NCBI GenBank assembly: GCA_017420625.1
Contig: JAFOIR010000140.1
Coordinates: 1 to 11,981, forward strand
Origin: Bacillota bacterium
GTDB lineage: Bacteria; Bacillota_A; Clostridia; Lachnospirales; Bianqueaceae
Reading direction: 5' to 3'
Length of the DNA stretch: 11,981 nt
The notes below the pieces were generated by a model that was not told the DNA's origin, made no database searches, and was given only the letters and a program-made list of their open reading frames with translations. The position numbers were made by a program, and so were the translations under genes. This document shows, in pieces, positions 1 through 7,051 of this stretch. Within the stretch, counting starts at the first letter, position 1; every line of letters begins with the position of its first letter.

Positions 1-60
1 GCAATCAAAGACAAGGTTACTGAGAAGATGATTCTGTTCGGATCGGTGAACAAAGCGTAA
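1..60 (+). CDS. fba: Class II fructose-bisphosphate aldolase, C-terminal end only
   Basis: Only the last 19 codons and the TAA stop are inside the window; the 5' part lies upstream. The readable tail ends in KMILFGSVNKA. Class II fructose-bisphosphate aldolases of Bacillota (FbaA type) end in a very similar way, with AIK near the start of the last helix and a final FGS-N-A. The enzyme would be cytoplasmic and zinc-dependent, splitting fructose 1,6-bisphosphate into glyceraldehyde 3-phosphate and dihydroxyacetone phosphate in glycolysis. The call rests on one short peptide match from memory, so a related class II aldolase such as a tagatose-bisphosphate enzyme is possible. A strong terminator follows, so this gene ends its transcription unit. 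Confidence 0.72.
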   Translation, partial: AIKDKVTEKMILFGSVNKA

Positions 61-64
61 GTTT

Positions 65-103
65 CATGCACTGCCAGAAAATAGTTCCTGGCTGCTCAGC
101 ATG
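65..103 (+). other. Possible structured 3' UTR of the aldolase gene
   Basis: Two nested inverted repeats sit between the aldolase stop and its terminator. The outer pair is CATGC (65-69) with GCATG (99-103), and the inner pair is GCCAG (73-77) with CTGGC (88-92), with unpaired bases between the two stems. No run of T follows, so this is not itself a terminator. It could be an mRNA-stabilising fold or chance; each stem is only five base pairs. Confidence 0.3.
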
Positions 104-106
104 ATG

Positions 107-140
107 AAGGGAGGCACCTTCGATTGAAAGTGCCTCCCTT
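107..140 (+). terminator. Rho-independent terminator of the aldolase gene
   Basis: AAGGGAGGCAC (107-117) pairs perfectly with GTGCCTCCCTT (130-140) around a 12-base loop, giving an 11 bp GC-rich stem. The sequence after it is T-rich (TTTCGATTCTTTCTG, then TTTTTT at 155-160). It should end transcription of the aldolase unit. Any transcription of the flavin reductase gene at 183 must read through it or start at a promoter I could not find. Confidence 0.85.
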
Positions 141-169
141 TCGATTCTTTCTGCTTTTTTGGTTTTGTT

Positions 170-175
170 GAGGAG
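170..175 (+). promoter_or_regulatory. Ribosome binding site that fixes a TTG start
   Basis: GAGGAG lies seven bases before the TTG at 183. No ATG is suitably placed: the first in-frame one encodes residue 11, inside the conserved N-terminal region. The in-frame TTG at 159 has only poly-T before it. This site makes TTG at 183 the best start. Confidence 0.75.
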
Positions 176-182
176 ATCAAAG

Positions 183-767
183 TTGAAGAAAACTGAATTC
201 CGTCCCGGCAATATGCTGTATCCTGTCCCGGCAGCTTTGATCAGCTGTGGGATATATGAAAAACCGGGAGATGAAAAAAACTGCAATATGCTGACTATTG
301 CTTGGACCGGCACTGTATGCTCAGCGCCTCCGATGACTTATATTTCTGTCAGACCGGAAAGATTTTCCTATCCCATTTTAAAAGAAACAAAGGAATTCGT
401 CATCAACCTGACGAATACACAGCTTGCTGAAATTACAGATAGAATGGGAGTCAAATCCGGAAAACAAATCGACAAGTTTAAATCAAGCGGACTTAATCCG
501 GTTAAGGCTTCCGTTGTTAAGGCACCTCTCATCGATGAAAGTCCTGTCAATATCGAATGCAAAGTCAAGGAGATCATTCCACTTGGCAGCCACGATATGT
601 TTCTTGCAGAAGTAGTCGCAGTCCATGTTTCGGAAGATCTGCTGGATGAGAAGGGCAGACTTGCACTGGAAAAAGCGGACCTGATTGCCTATTCTCATGG
701 AAGCTATTTTCGTCTGGGTGAAGAACTTGGAACATTTGGTTATTCAGTCCGTAAAAAAGATAAATAA
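183..767 (+). CDS. Flavin reductase family protein (FMN-binding split barrel)
   Basis: The 194-residue product matches the flavoredoxin / flavin reductase-like family, cytoplasmic proteins that bind FMN in a split beta-barrel and move electrons between reduced pyridine nucleotides or other donors and flavin. Family hallmarks visible are NMLTIAWTGTVCS (about 35-47), PPMTYISVRPERFSY (49-63), EFVINLT (71-77), a GVKSGK segment (89-94), IPLGSHDMFLAEV (132-144) and the C-terminal FGYSV. No signal peptide or membrane segment is seen. Length is normal for the family. The start is TTG at 183, supported by GAGGAG seven bases upstream. The gene stands alone between the aldolase terminator and the rpmE promoter, with no clear promoter of its own. 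Substrate and partner cannot be read from the sequence. Confidence 0.88.
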   Translation: MKKTEFRPGNMLYPVPAALISCGIYEKPGDEKNCNMLTIAWTGTVCSAPPMTYISVRPERFSYPILKETKEFVINLTNTQLAEITDRMGVKSGKQIDKFKSSGLNPVKASVVKAPLIDESPVNIECKVKEIIPLGSHDMFLAEVVAVHVSEDLLDEKGRLALEKADLIAYSHGSYFRLGEELGTFGYSVRKKDK

Positions 768-770
768 TTG

Positions 771-799
771 TTGCAATTGTCTTTATAACGTGGTATAAT
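771..799 (+). promoter_or_regulatory. Sigma-A promoter of the rpmE operon (extended -10)
   Basis: The -35 box is TTGCAA (771-776) and the -10 box is TATAAT (794-799), with 17 bases between. A TG at 791-792, one base before the -10, makes it an extended -10 promoter. Transcription should start near 806, giving a leader of about 58 bases before rpmE. It begins three bases after the stop codon of the flavin reductase gene. Confidence 0.85.
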
Positions 800-863
800 A
801 CACAAAGTGTCTTTTGGTCGGAAATCAAATGACATAAATCCCATAGAAAGAGGTGGACCCCTA

Positions 864-1070
864 ATGAAAGAAGGAATTCATCCGAAATATTACCAGGCAA
901 AGGTAAAGTGCCATTGCGGCAATGAGTTTGTCGTTGGCTCGACTGTACCCGAGATCACCGTTGAAATCTGCTCCAAATGTCATCCGTTTTATACCGGACA
1001 GCAGAAGGCTGTGACTGCTCGTGGACGTATCGAAAAGTTCAACCGCAAGTACAATCTTGGCAAGAACTAA
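864..1070 (+). CDS. rpmE: Ribosomal protein bL31, zinc-binding (C+) form
   Basis: The 68-residue product is large-subunit protein bL31, which bridges the two ribosomal subunits. It opens with [10 protein letters not shown], as bL31 proteins do, and carries [13 protein letters not shown] (35-47). Four cysteines at 16, 18, 36 and 39 form the zinc site, so this is the C+ form and not the cysteine-free form made under zinc shortage. ATG 864 is chosen over an upstream in-frame start at 807 because AAAGAGGTGG (847-856) lies seven bases before it and the protein then begins at the conserved N-terminus. The gene heads a unit with the DUF1385 gene, prmC and prfA, but a terminator lies directly behind it. 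Confidence 0.97.
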   Translation: MKEGIHPKYYQAKVKCHCGNEFVVGSTVPEITVEICSKCHPFYTGQQKAVTARGRIEKFNRKYNLGKN

Positions 1071-1096
1071 GGAATCTCTTCAAGGAAGAATTTCTT

Positions 1097-1124
1097 CACC
1101 CGACTTTCACAGTCGGGTGTTTTT
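1097..1124 (+). terminator. Intrinsic terminator between rpmE and the DUF1385 gene
   Basis: CACCCGACT (1097-1105) pairs perfectly with AGTCGGGTG (1111-1119) around a five-base loop, followed by TTTTT (1120-1124). Only 24 bases separate it from the next start codon, with no promoter visible there. It therefore probably works as a partial terminator that lets rpmE be expressed above the downstream genes. Confidence 0.88.
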
Positions 1125-1148
1125 CGTAAGAGAAGAAATGAGTAGAAT

Positions 1149-2078
1149 ATGAGCGAAAAAAAACCTTCGATTGGCGGTCAGGCAGTGATGGAAGGTGTTA
1201 TGATGAATGGAGAGCATCATTATACCGTTGCTGTCAGAGCGCAGGACAAGACAATCCGTACCGAGATTTTTGACAGAAAAAGTGTCCTGGATCAGCATAA
1301 ATATCTGAATATACCGATTGTAAGAGGTGTGATCCGGTTTATAGAATCTATGATCATAGGTTTTAAGACCCTGGATTATTCTGCTGATGTATATATGGAA
1401 GAAGAGGAGACACAGAAAAAAGAAGCAAAAACTTCGCTTGGTAAGTTCTGGAACAAGAATGGAGACTCTATTCTTTCCGGGCTCTCCATGATTTTTGCTG
1501 TTATACTGGCTGTTTTTCTCTTTGTTTTTCTCCCTGTCAGACTGGCCAGATTCGTGATGATGGATCTCTTGAATATTCCGGCTTTACTTGGTCTTTTTGA
1601 AGGATTGATCCGAATGGGAATTTTCCTTCTGTATATTGTTCTGATCTCCAGAATCAAGGATATTCGCCGTACGTTTGAATATCATGGGGCAGAGCACAAG
1701 ACGATCAACTGCTTTGAAGCAGATCTGCCGTTAACTGTTGAAAATGTCAGAAAGATGAGTCGGTATAATCGTCGATGCGGAACCAGTTTCTTGTTTTTGA
1801 TCATGTTCATCAGCATATTGATCTTTTCTCTGATTCGCATCACTGATCCCTTCATGCGATTTGTCATTCATCTTGCAATGGTTCCCGTGATTGCCGGTTT
1901 ATCGTATGAAGTGCTGAAGTTTTCTGCCCGATCCAAGTCAAAGATTATTGGAGCTTTAGTAGCGCCTGGAATTTGGATTCAACATCTGACTACGAAAGAA
2001 CCTGACGACGAGGAAATGGAAGTTGCGATCGCTTCGGTCAAACGACTTTTTGAAAAGGAGCATCCGGAGTTTCTATGA
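1149..2078 (+). CDS. DUF1385 family integral membrane protein (YqhQ-like)
   Basis: This 309-residue protein belongs to the DUF1385 family (Bacillus subtilis YqhQ type), whose biochemical role I do not know. It opens with the family signature IGGQAVMEGVMMNG (8-21). Hydrophobic segments likely to cross the membrane lie near 107-130, 145-168, 212-230 and 235-257. Other conserved blocks are EYHGAEHKTINCFE (177-190), RRCGTSF (208-214) and APGIWIQHLTT (272-282). The His-Glu-His motif between the second and third segments looks like a possible metal or active site, but that is inference. The gene sits between rpmE and prmC, an order common in Clostridia and relatives, and its last four bases overlap the prmC start. 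The ribosome binding site is weak (GAG near 1140), so it may depend on read-through past the rpmE terminator and be made at low level. Confidence 0.9.
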   Translation: MSEKKPSIGGQAVMEGVMMNGEHHYTVAVRAQDKTIRTEIFDRKSVLDQHKYLNIPIVRGVIRFIESMIIGFKTLDYSADVYMEEEETQKKEAKTSLGKFWNKNGDSILSGLSMIFAVILAVFLFVFLPVRLARFVMMDLLNIPALLGLFEGLIRMGIFLLYIVLISRIKDIRRTFEYHGAEHKTINCFEADLPLTVENVRKMSRYNRRCGTSFLFLIMFISILIFSLIRITDPFMRFVIHLAMVPVIAGLSYEVLKFSARSKSKIIGALVAPGIWIQHLTTKEPDDEEMEVAIASVKRLFEKEHPEFL

Positions 2079-2953
2079 CATTGAAAGCACTTCTGAAAAA
2101 GGGAACTCAAGAATTATTATCCGTTTATGACAGGGCTGAAGCGGAAGCTTCTGCCTGGTTCCTGCTCGCAGGATGCTTTGATATCGATCGAAAAGACTAT
2201 CTGCTTATCGAAGATCATGAAGTTGAAAATGTCAAAGTAGCAGAATATGAATCGATGATCAGCCGACGGCTCAATCATGAACCAACGGCCTATATTCTTG
2301 GAGAATGGGAGTTCATGGGGCTTCCATTTGAAGTAAATCCTTCGGTTCTTATTCCAAGACCGGATACAGAAACAGTCGTGGAAGAAACGATCCATTATGT
2401 TCATCGTAGTTTTCCAAAAGGCAGCAGAATCAGAATTCTGGATATTTGTACCGGTTCGGGATGTATTGCTGTCAGCTTGGGATATTATTTATCCCGAAAC
2501 TATGATCTTGATCTGTCTGCCTGTGATTTGTCTCCGAAAGCGCTGGAAACGGCAAAGCGCAATGCTGTGAAAAACCATACTGCTGTCAGATTTGTTTGTT
2601 CTGATCTGCTGCAGGCATTTGAATCAGAAACGTTTGATATCATCGTCTGTAATCCGCCGTATGTTGCATCAAAGATCGTAGAAGGCCTGGAGCCTGATGT
2701 CAGAGACTATGAGCCGCATCTGGCGCTGGATGGTGGAGAAAGAGGCCTGAACATTTATCAGCGGCTGATCCCACAGCTCCCCTTACATCTGACTGAAAAA
2801 GGGGCTGTATTTTTTGAGATAGGTGACGAACAGGCGGATGATGTAAACAAGATCTTTGATCAGACCCATGCTTTTTCTGAGGTTAAGGTCGTAAAGGATC
2901 TTGCAGGCCATCATCGTGTAGTATTTGGAAAAAAGGTAGAGAAAAATGTTTGA
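2075..2953 (+). CDS. prmC: Peptide chain release factor N5-glutamine methyltransferase
   Basis: PrmC uses S-adenosylmethionine to methylate the glutamine of the GGQ motif in release factors, which speeds peptide release at stop codons. The 292-residue length is normal. The N-terminal helical domain (about 1-90) contains [12 protein letters not shown] (69-80) and IPRPDTE (93-99), which recognise the release factor. The SAM-binding Rossmann domain follows, with [10 protein letters not shown] (123-132) and the catalytic NPPY motif (193-196). The start overlaps the DUF1385 stop as ATGA (2075-2078), with GGAG (2066-2069) as ribosome binding site. Its end overlaps prfA by eight bases. Enzyme and main substrate are thus translationally coupled, which supports the assignment. 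Confidence 0.96.
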   Translation: MTLKALLKKGTQELLSVYDRAEAEASAWFLLAGCFDIDRKDYLLIEDHEVENVKVAEYESMISRRLNHEPTAYILGEWEFMGLPFEVNPSVLIPRPDTETVVEETIHYVHRSFPKGSRIRILDICTGSGCIAVSLGYYLSRNYDLDLSACDLSPKALETAKRNAVKNHTAVRFVCSDLLQAFESETFDIIVCNPPYVASKIVEGLEPDVRDYEPHLALDGGERGLNIYQRLIPQLPLHLTEKGAVFFEIGDEQADDVNKIFDQTHAFSEVKVVKDLAGHHRVVFGKKVEKNV

Positions 2954-4022
2954 AAACCTGCAGCTCGTAAAACTTCGTTATGAAGAAATGGGAGAGAGGC
3001 TCAGTGACCCCAGCGTTCTTTCTGATCAGGAACGATGGCAAAAACTGAACAAAGAACATGCATCATTGGAAACGGTCGTCCAGACCTATGATCGCTATCA
3101 GAATTCACTGAAGGAATTATCCGATGCAAAAGAGATGCTGGAACTGGAATCCGATCCTGAACTACGTGAAATGGCAAAAGAGGAGATAACTTCTCTGGAA
3201 GATCAGATCTCTCATCTGGAACATGAGCTCAAAATTCTTCTTCTTCCGAAGGATCCGAACGATGAAAAGAATGTTTTCGTGGAGATCCGGGCTGGTGCAG
3301 GAGGAGATGAGGCATCTTTGTTTGCCGGAGAGATCTATCGTATGTATGTTCGATATGCTGAAAGACGCGGATGGAGAACGGAGATGGAATCTCTTTCCGA
3401 AAATGGATTGGGAGGCGTCAAGGAAGTCGTTTTTCAGGTACAGGGAGACAGTGTATTTTCCCGTATGAAATATGAGAGTGGTGTTCACCGTGTACAGAGA
3501 GTACCTGTAACTGAATCAGGCGGACGAATTCACACATCTACTATCACAGTTGCGGTTATGGCCGAAGTTGATGATACGATCGATATCGAAATCGATCCGA
3601 ATGATCTGAGGATTGATATCTTTCGTTCGAGCGGTGCCGGAGGTCAGAAAGTCAACAAGACTTCTTCTGCGATCCGAATCACCCATTTACCTACCGGGAT
3701 CGTTGTTCAGTGTCAGAATGAGCGTTCCCAGTATCAGAATAAGGACAAGGCGATGCAGATCCTGAAGGCGCGGTTATATGATATCGAACAAGCGAAATTG
3801 CACGACTCAGTGGCTTCTGACAGAAAAAGTCAGGTAGGAACCGGTGACCGCAGTGAAAAGATTCGTACCTATAATTTCCCTCAGACAAGAGTGACGGACC
3901 ATCGCATCAAATATACATCTCACCGCCTGGAACAGATTCTGGACGGCGATCTGGATGAAATTATTGATCGTCTGATCGAGGAAGATCAGAGCCGGAAACT
4001 GGCAGAATCCGGGGATTCGTAA
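2946..4022 (+). CDS. prfA: Peptide chain release factor 1
   Basis: RF1 enters the ribosome at UAA and UAG codons and triggers release of the finished protein. The 358-residue length is typical. Domain 1 (about 1-105) is a helical coiled-coil region. The core carries [13 protein letters not shown] (115-127). The stop-codon reading tripeptide is PVT at 187-189, the P-x-T form of RF1 and not the SPF form of RF2. The catalytic GGQ lies at 232-234 in [13 protein letters not shown] and would be methylated by PrmC, encoded just upstream with an eight-base overlap. The ribosome binding site is AAAAGG (2931-2936) inside prmC. A terminator-like hairpin follows 29 bases after the stop. Confidence 0.97.
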   Translation: MFENLQLVKLRYEEMGERLSDPSVLSDQERWQKLNKEHASLETVVQTYDRYQNSLKELSDAKEMLELESDPELREMAKEEITSLEDQISHLEHELKILLLPKDPNDEKNVFVEIRAGAGGDEASLFAGEIYRMYVRYAERRGWRTEMESLSENGLGGVKEVVFQVQGDSVFSRMKYESGVHRVQRVPVTESGGRIHTSTITVAVMAEVDDTIDIEIDPNDLRIDIFRSSGAGGQKVNKTSSAIRITHLPTGIVVQCQNERSQYQNKDKAMQILKARLYDIEQAKLHDSVASDRKSQVGTGDRSEKIRTYNFPQTRVTDHRIKYTSHRLEQILDGDLDEIIDRLIEEDQSRKLAESGDS

Positions 4023-4049
4023 TATTCTGTAGAATTGAACAAAAAACAC

Positions 4050-4078
4050 TTTCAATCTTGTTTCGTTTGTGATAGAAT
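4050..4078 (+). promoter_or_regulatory. Candidate promoter of the EF-G-like gene, inside the terminator
   Basis: TAGAAT (4073-4078) has a TG at 4070-4071, an extended -10 arrangement. A weak -35 of TTTCAA (4050-4055) lies 17 bases upstream and matches the consensus at three of six positions. No better promoter is seen in the 135 bases before the EF-G-like gene. It lies within the hairpin listed for the prfA terminator, so the DNA would serve two purposes. Confidence 0.5.
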
Positions 4079-4097
4079 GGAACAAGATTGATTTTTT
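4052..4097 (+). terminator. Long-stem intrinsic terminator after prfA
   Basis: TCAATCTTGTT (4052-4062) is perfectly complementary to AACAAGATTGA (4081-4091) and is followed at once by TTTTTT (4092-4097). In RNA the stem can continue inward through 4063-4068 with 4075-4080 using three G-U pairs, giving about 17 base pairs and a GUGAUA loop. This is a good end for the rpmE-prfA unit. It overlaps a possible promoter for the next gene. Confidence 0.75.
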
Positions 4098-4104
4098 ACC
4101 AGCA

Positions 4105-4130
4105 TCCATGCGAAAAACATCCCGCATGGA
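4105..4130 (+). promoter_or_regulatory. Hairpin in the 5' leader of the EF-G-like gene
   Basis: TCCATGCG (4105-4112) pairs perfectly with CGCATGGA (4123-4130) around a ten-base A-rich loop. It is not followed by T residues, so it is not a terminator. The strong ribosome binding site AAGGAGG (4142-4148) starts 11 bases after it and stays unpaired. It may stabilise the 5' end of the message or bind a regulator; neither can be shown here. Confidence 0.5.
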
Positions 4131-4157
4131 ATAGACGCAGTAAGGAGGACTTTTACT

Positions 4158-6242
4158 ATGGATGTATATTCTGCCGAGAATATCCGTAATATCGTACTGT
4201 TAGGCCATGGCGGCGTAGGTAAGACGACCATAGCAGAGCAGATGGCTTTTATAACAAAAGCTACTACCCGTCTGGGCAAAGTGACCGATAAGAATACGGT
4301 CAGTGATTTCGATCAGGAAGAGATGAAGAGAGGATTTTCCATCAATACTTCTCTGATTCCGATCGAATACAGCAACGGTTCTGATAAATATAAGATCAAT
4401 GTGCTGGATACCCCTGGTTATTTTGACTTCGCAGGAGAAGTTGCTGAAGCGATGACTGTAGCAAATGCCGCAATCATCGTAGTTGATGCCAAGGCTGGTA
4501 TGCAGGTCGGTACGGAGCTTGCCTGGGAAAAGACGGAAAATGCCCATATGCCGCGTATGATTTTCGTCAATGGTATGGACGACCCTGAAGCAAATCTCGA
4601 CAGAGTTCTGGATCAGCTGAAAGAAAAGTTCGGAAATGCGATTGCTCCTTTCCAGGTTCCGATCAAAGAAGGTGGCAAGTTTGTCGGATTTGTCAATGTT
4701 CCTACGATGGAAGGCCGTCGTTTTGCCGGAAATAAAGTTGAAAACTGCCCGATCCCTGCCGGAATGGAAGAAGAGATCGAGCCTATCCGTTCTGCAATTC
4801 TTGAAGCCGTTGCAGCTACCGATGATGAACTGATGGAAAAATTCTTCCTGGAAGAAGAGTTTACCCCTGAAGAGATCGATACTGCTATTCACAATGGTAT
4901 TCTTGGCGGAGAGATCGTTCCTGTTCTGTGCGGCGCCGCTGTTAACGGAACCGGTATCAGTGTTCTGATGAATTCTATCTGCAGCTATATTCCGGGCCCG
5001 GCTGTTGCAGCTCCTAAGGCTGCAGCCAAGGATGCTTCCGGAAATGCAATTGAAGTTGCCTGTGATCCTGCTGGTGCATTCTCTGGTTTCGTTTTCAAGA
5101 CCAGTGTTGACCCGTTCCTTGGAAAGATCAGCTACTTCAAGGTTATGTCCGGTACGATCCATCCGAATGATACTATCGTCAACGTTGGAAAAGAAGCAGA
5201 AGCACGTATCAGCCGTATCTATACCATGCGCGGTAAAGAGCAGATCGAACTGCCGGAACTTGGTGCCGGTGACATCGGTGTTCTTACCAAACTGACGGTC
5301 ACTCAGACCAGTGACACGCTGGCTGCCAAAGATTTCAGTGTTATCTATCCTCCAGTACCGTTTGCTCCTTCTCTGATGTCCATGGCCATCAGCCCGAAGA
5401 ACAAAGGCGATGAAGATAAAATGACCACTTCCCTCAACCGTCTGATTGAAGAAGATCCGACTCTTCGTTCTGAGGTTGACGGTGAGCTCAAACAACAGCT
5501 TATCTATGGCGCCGGTGATCAGCATCTGGATGTCGCAGTCAATAAACTGAAGAATAAGTTTAAAGTTGAAGTTCAGCTGTCCAAGCCGAAGGTTTCCTAT
5601 CGTGAAACGATTCTTGGCCGTGCTGAAGTCCGCGGCAAGTATAAGAAGCAGTCCGGTGGACATGGCCAGTACGGTGACGTTCTGATGGTCTTCGAACCCA
5701 GCGGCGATATGGAGAAACCTTATGTCTTCGAAGAGCAGATCTTCGGCGGATCCGTTCCGAAGAACTACTTCCCGGCTGTTGAAAAAGGTATTCAGGAAAG
5801 TGTTAAGGAAGGTCTTCTGGCCGGATATCCCATGGTCGGTGTCAAAGCGACTCTGATCGATGGTTCCTACCATCCGGTAGACTCTTCTGAAATGGCATTC
5901 AAGACAGCTACTTCGATGGCCTTCAAGGATGGTATTCCGAAAGCCAAACCGGTCATTCTTGAGCCTATCGCAACTGTCAGCGTTCTTGTCAACGAAGAAT
6001 ACATGGGCGATATTATGGGCGATCTGACCAAACGCCGCGGCCGTGTGCTTGGTATGGAGCATCTTGGCGGCAAGGTTCAGCTGAATGCTGAAGTTCCCAT
6101 GTCTGAGATGTCTGCCTATGCAACAGATCTTCGTTCCATGACTCAGGGACGTGGTTCCTATACTATGGAGTTTGCCCGTTATGAGCAGACCCTGCCGGAT
6201 GTTCAGGCAAAGATCATTGCTGAAAACAAGAAAGACGAATAA
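4158..6242 (+). CDS. Elongation factor G-like translational GTPase (EF-G paralogue)
   Basis: The 694-residue protein has the full five-domain layout of EF-G: GTPase domain (about 1-280), domain II (300-395), III (400-478), IV (480-600) and V (600-685). It is not a standard FusA. The P-loop is GHGGVGKT (16-23) where EF-G has HIDAGKT, switch I reads RGFSI (58-62) instead of RGITI, and switch II reads DTPGYFDF (84-91) with tyrosine in place of the GTPase-activating histidine. These mark the EF-G-like paralogue family (EF-G2 type) of unsettled function. The fourth GTPase motif is NGMD (138-141) instead of NKMD, which is odd. Domain IV keeps SGGHGQYGDV (499-508) and HPVDSSEMAF (572-581). It stands alone, not in a ribosomal-protein operon, and the near absence of rare codons suggests high expression. 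It presumably acts on the ribosome, but the step is unknown. Confidence 0.9.
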   Translation: MDVYSAENIRNIVLLGHGGVGKTTIAEQMAFITKATTRLGKVTDKNTVSDFDQEEMKRGFSINTSLIPIEYSNGSDKYKINVLDTPGYFDFAGEVAEAMTVANAAIIVVDAKAGMQVGTELAWEKTENAHMPRMIFVNGMDDPEANLDRVLDQLKEKFGNAIAPFQVPIKEGGKFVGFVNVPTMEGRRFAGNKVENCPIPAGMEEEIEPIRSAILEAVAATDDELMEKFFLEEEFTPEEIDTAIHNGILGGEIVPVLCGAAVNGTGISVLMNSICSYIPGPAVAAPKAAAKDASGNAIEVACDPAGAFSGFVFKTSVDPFLGKISYFKVMSGTIHPNDTIVNVGKEAEARISRIYTMRGKEQIELPELGAGDIGVLTKLTVTQTSDTLAAKDFSVIYPPVPFAPSLMSMAISPKNKGDEDKMTTSLNRLIEEDPTLRSEVDGELKQQLIYGAGDQHLDVAVNKLKNKFKVEVQLSKPKVSYRETILGRAEVRGKYKKQSGGHGQYGDVLMVFEPSGDMEKPYVFEEQIFGGSVPKNYFPAVEKGIQESVKEGLLAGYPMVGVKATLIDGSYHPVDSSEMAFKTATSMAFKDGIPKAKPVILEPIATVSVLVNEEYMGDIMGDLTKRRGRVLGMEHLGGKVQLNAEVPMSEMSAYATDLRSMTQGRGSYTMEFARYEQTLPDVQAKIIAENKKDE

Positions 6243-6249
6243 TTCCATC

Positions 6250-6276
6250 AAAAAAGGGACTTTCAGTCCCTTTTTT
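6250..6276. terminator. Bidirectional terminator between convergent genes
   Basis: AAAAAAGGGACT (6250-6261) pairs with AGTCCCTTTTTT (6265-6276) around a three-base loop. The A run on one side and T run on the other make it work in both directions. It ends the EF-G-like gene on the + strand and the DUF6062 gene on the minus strand; the stop codon of the latter lies inside the T run. Confidence 0.92.
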
Positions 6277-7015
6277 ATTTTACTGGCATATCAATGCTTC
6301 TTAGTTTCAGGATCGTGCGGGGAAGAGCATCCTTGGAGTTTTTCCAGGGTTCTTTCGCATAACGATAGTCAAATTTCTGGGTAAACCACTCCAGATCATC
6401 TTCGACCCGCTTCAGGTTATTATCCATTAGCCCGACGATCATGGATCTGAATTCTGCCAGTGCATCGCCTTTCAGATGTTTTCCGGCAGTTTCATAAAGA
6501 AGCAGGAAGTGATCAAAACAAAATCCTTTCCCTTCCTTCAGTTTTTGCTGAATGGAAGGGTCTTTTTTATACAGCATAAAGAAAGCTTCCAGATATCTGT
6601 CAAAAGTAGAGCGGATCCGGCTGCATACATAACAGCTGCTGATATATTTCTGGCGATAAGCTTCCGCCGGAGAAAGATCCTCTGTACCTTTTTTTGCAAA
6701 TAATTTTTTTGCGGATCTGCCTGACGGATCCAATGATGCGACCAGTTTATCCAGTTCGTCATGCTGATGCTTAAGTTGAGAATGCAGCATCAATCCCATT
6801 CCAAGAGAATTGCCTTCCAGATATAATCTTCGAATATGTTCTTTGCAAAATCCCAGTGCATTTGTCTCGCCCCGGACATCTTCTTCCATATAGGCGGGGG
6901 AGAGAACATAAGCTATAGTTTTGTCTTCCAGTGTTTTGTACATAGAACAGAAGGGACATTCAGAATCTGATTTTAATCCGTCCATAACAGGGATAGTATA
7001 GATTTCTTCTTTCAT
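6275..7015 (-). CDS. DUF6062 family protein with two Cys/His modules
   Basis: This 246-residue protein matches the DUF6062 family of anaerobic Bacillota, whose function is unknown. It has two similar modules. The first has CPFC (20-23) and GFCKEH (55-60); the second has SCYVC (127-131) and GFCFDH (164-169). Each has the form CxxC then CxxH, suitable for binding a zinc ion, and the pair suggests an internal duplication. A conserved C-terminal block follows, with DDLEWFTQKFDYR (206-218), PWKNSKDALPR (223-233). No signal peptide or membrane segment is seen. The start is supported by GGAGG (7023-7027 on the opposite strand) seven bases upstream. It is the only minus-strand gene here, convergent with the EF-G-like gene and divergent from pta, with its own promoter. 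Metal binding is inference from the residue pattern. Confidence 0.85.
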   Translation of the reverse strand: MKEEIYTIPVMDGLKSDSECPFCSMYKTLEDKTIAYVLSPAYMEEDVRGETNALGFCKEHIRRLYLEGNSLGMGLMLHSQLKHQHDELDKLVASLDPSGRSAKKLFAKKGTEDLSPAEAYRQKYISSCYVCSRIRSTFDRYLEAFFMLYKKDPSIQQKLKEGKGFCFDHFLLLYETAGKHLKGDALAEFRSMIVGLMDNNLKRVEDDLEWFTQKFDYRYAKEPWKNSKDALPRTILKLRSIDMPVK

Positions 7016-7051
7016 GAGGCATCCTCCATCATATCCAGTATCATTGTTTTT

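Noticed and set aside
807..863. An N-terminal extension of rpmE from 807
   Set aside because: bL31 proteins begin at the MK-IHPKY segment, and a strong ribosome binding site lies seven bases before ATG 864.
800..863. A ribosomal protein leader motif before rpmE
   Set aside because: The leader is about 58 bases, and I could see only very short pairings such as AGG with CCT. A covariance-model search against known L31 leaders would decide this.
4108..4134. An eight-codon upstream frame in the EF-G-like leader
   Set aside because: It has no ribosome binding site and its ATG lies in the stem of a hairpin. It is noted only as part of that hairpin.
4200..6251. A 683-codon open frame on the minus strand across the EF-G-like gene
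   Set aside because: It is in exact codon register with the sense gene and exists because that gene avoids TTA, CTA and TCA codons. The translation is not recognisable, it has no ribosome binding site, and its start lies in the terminator.
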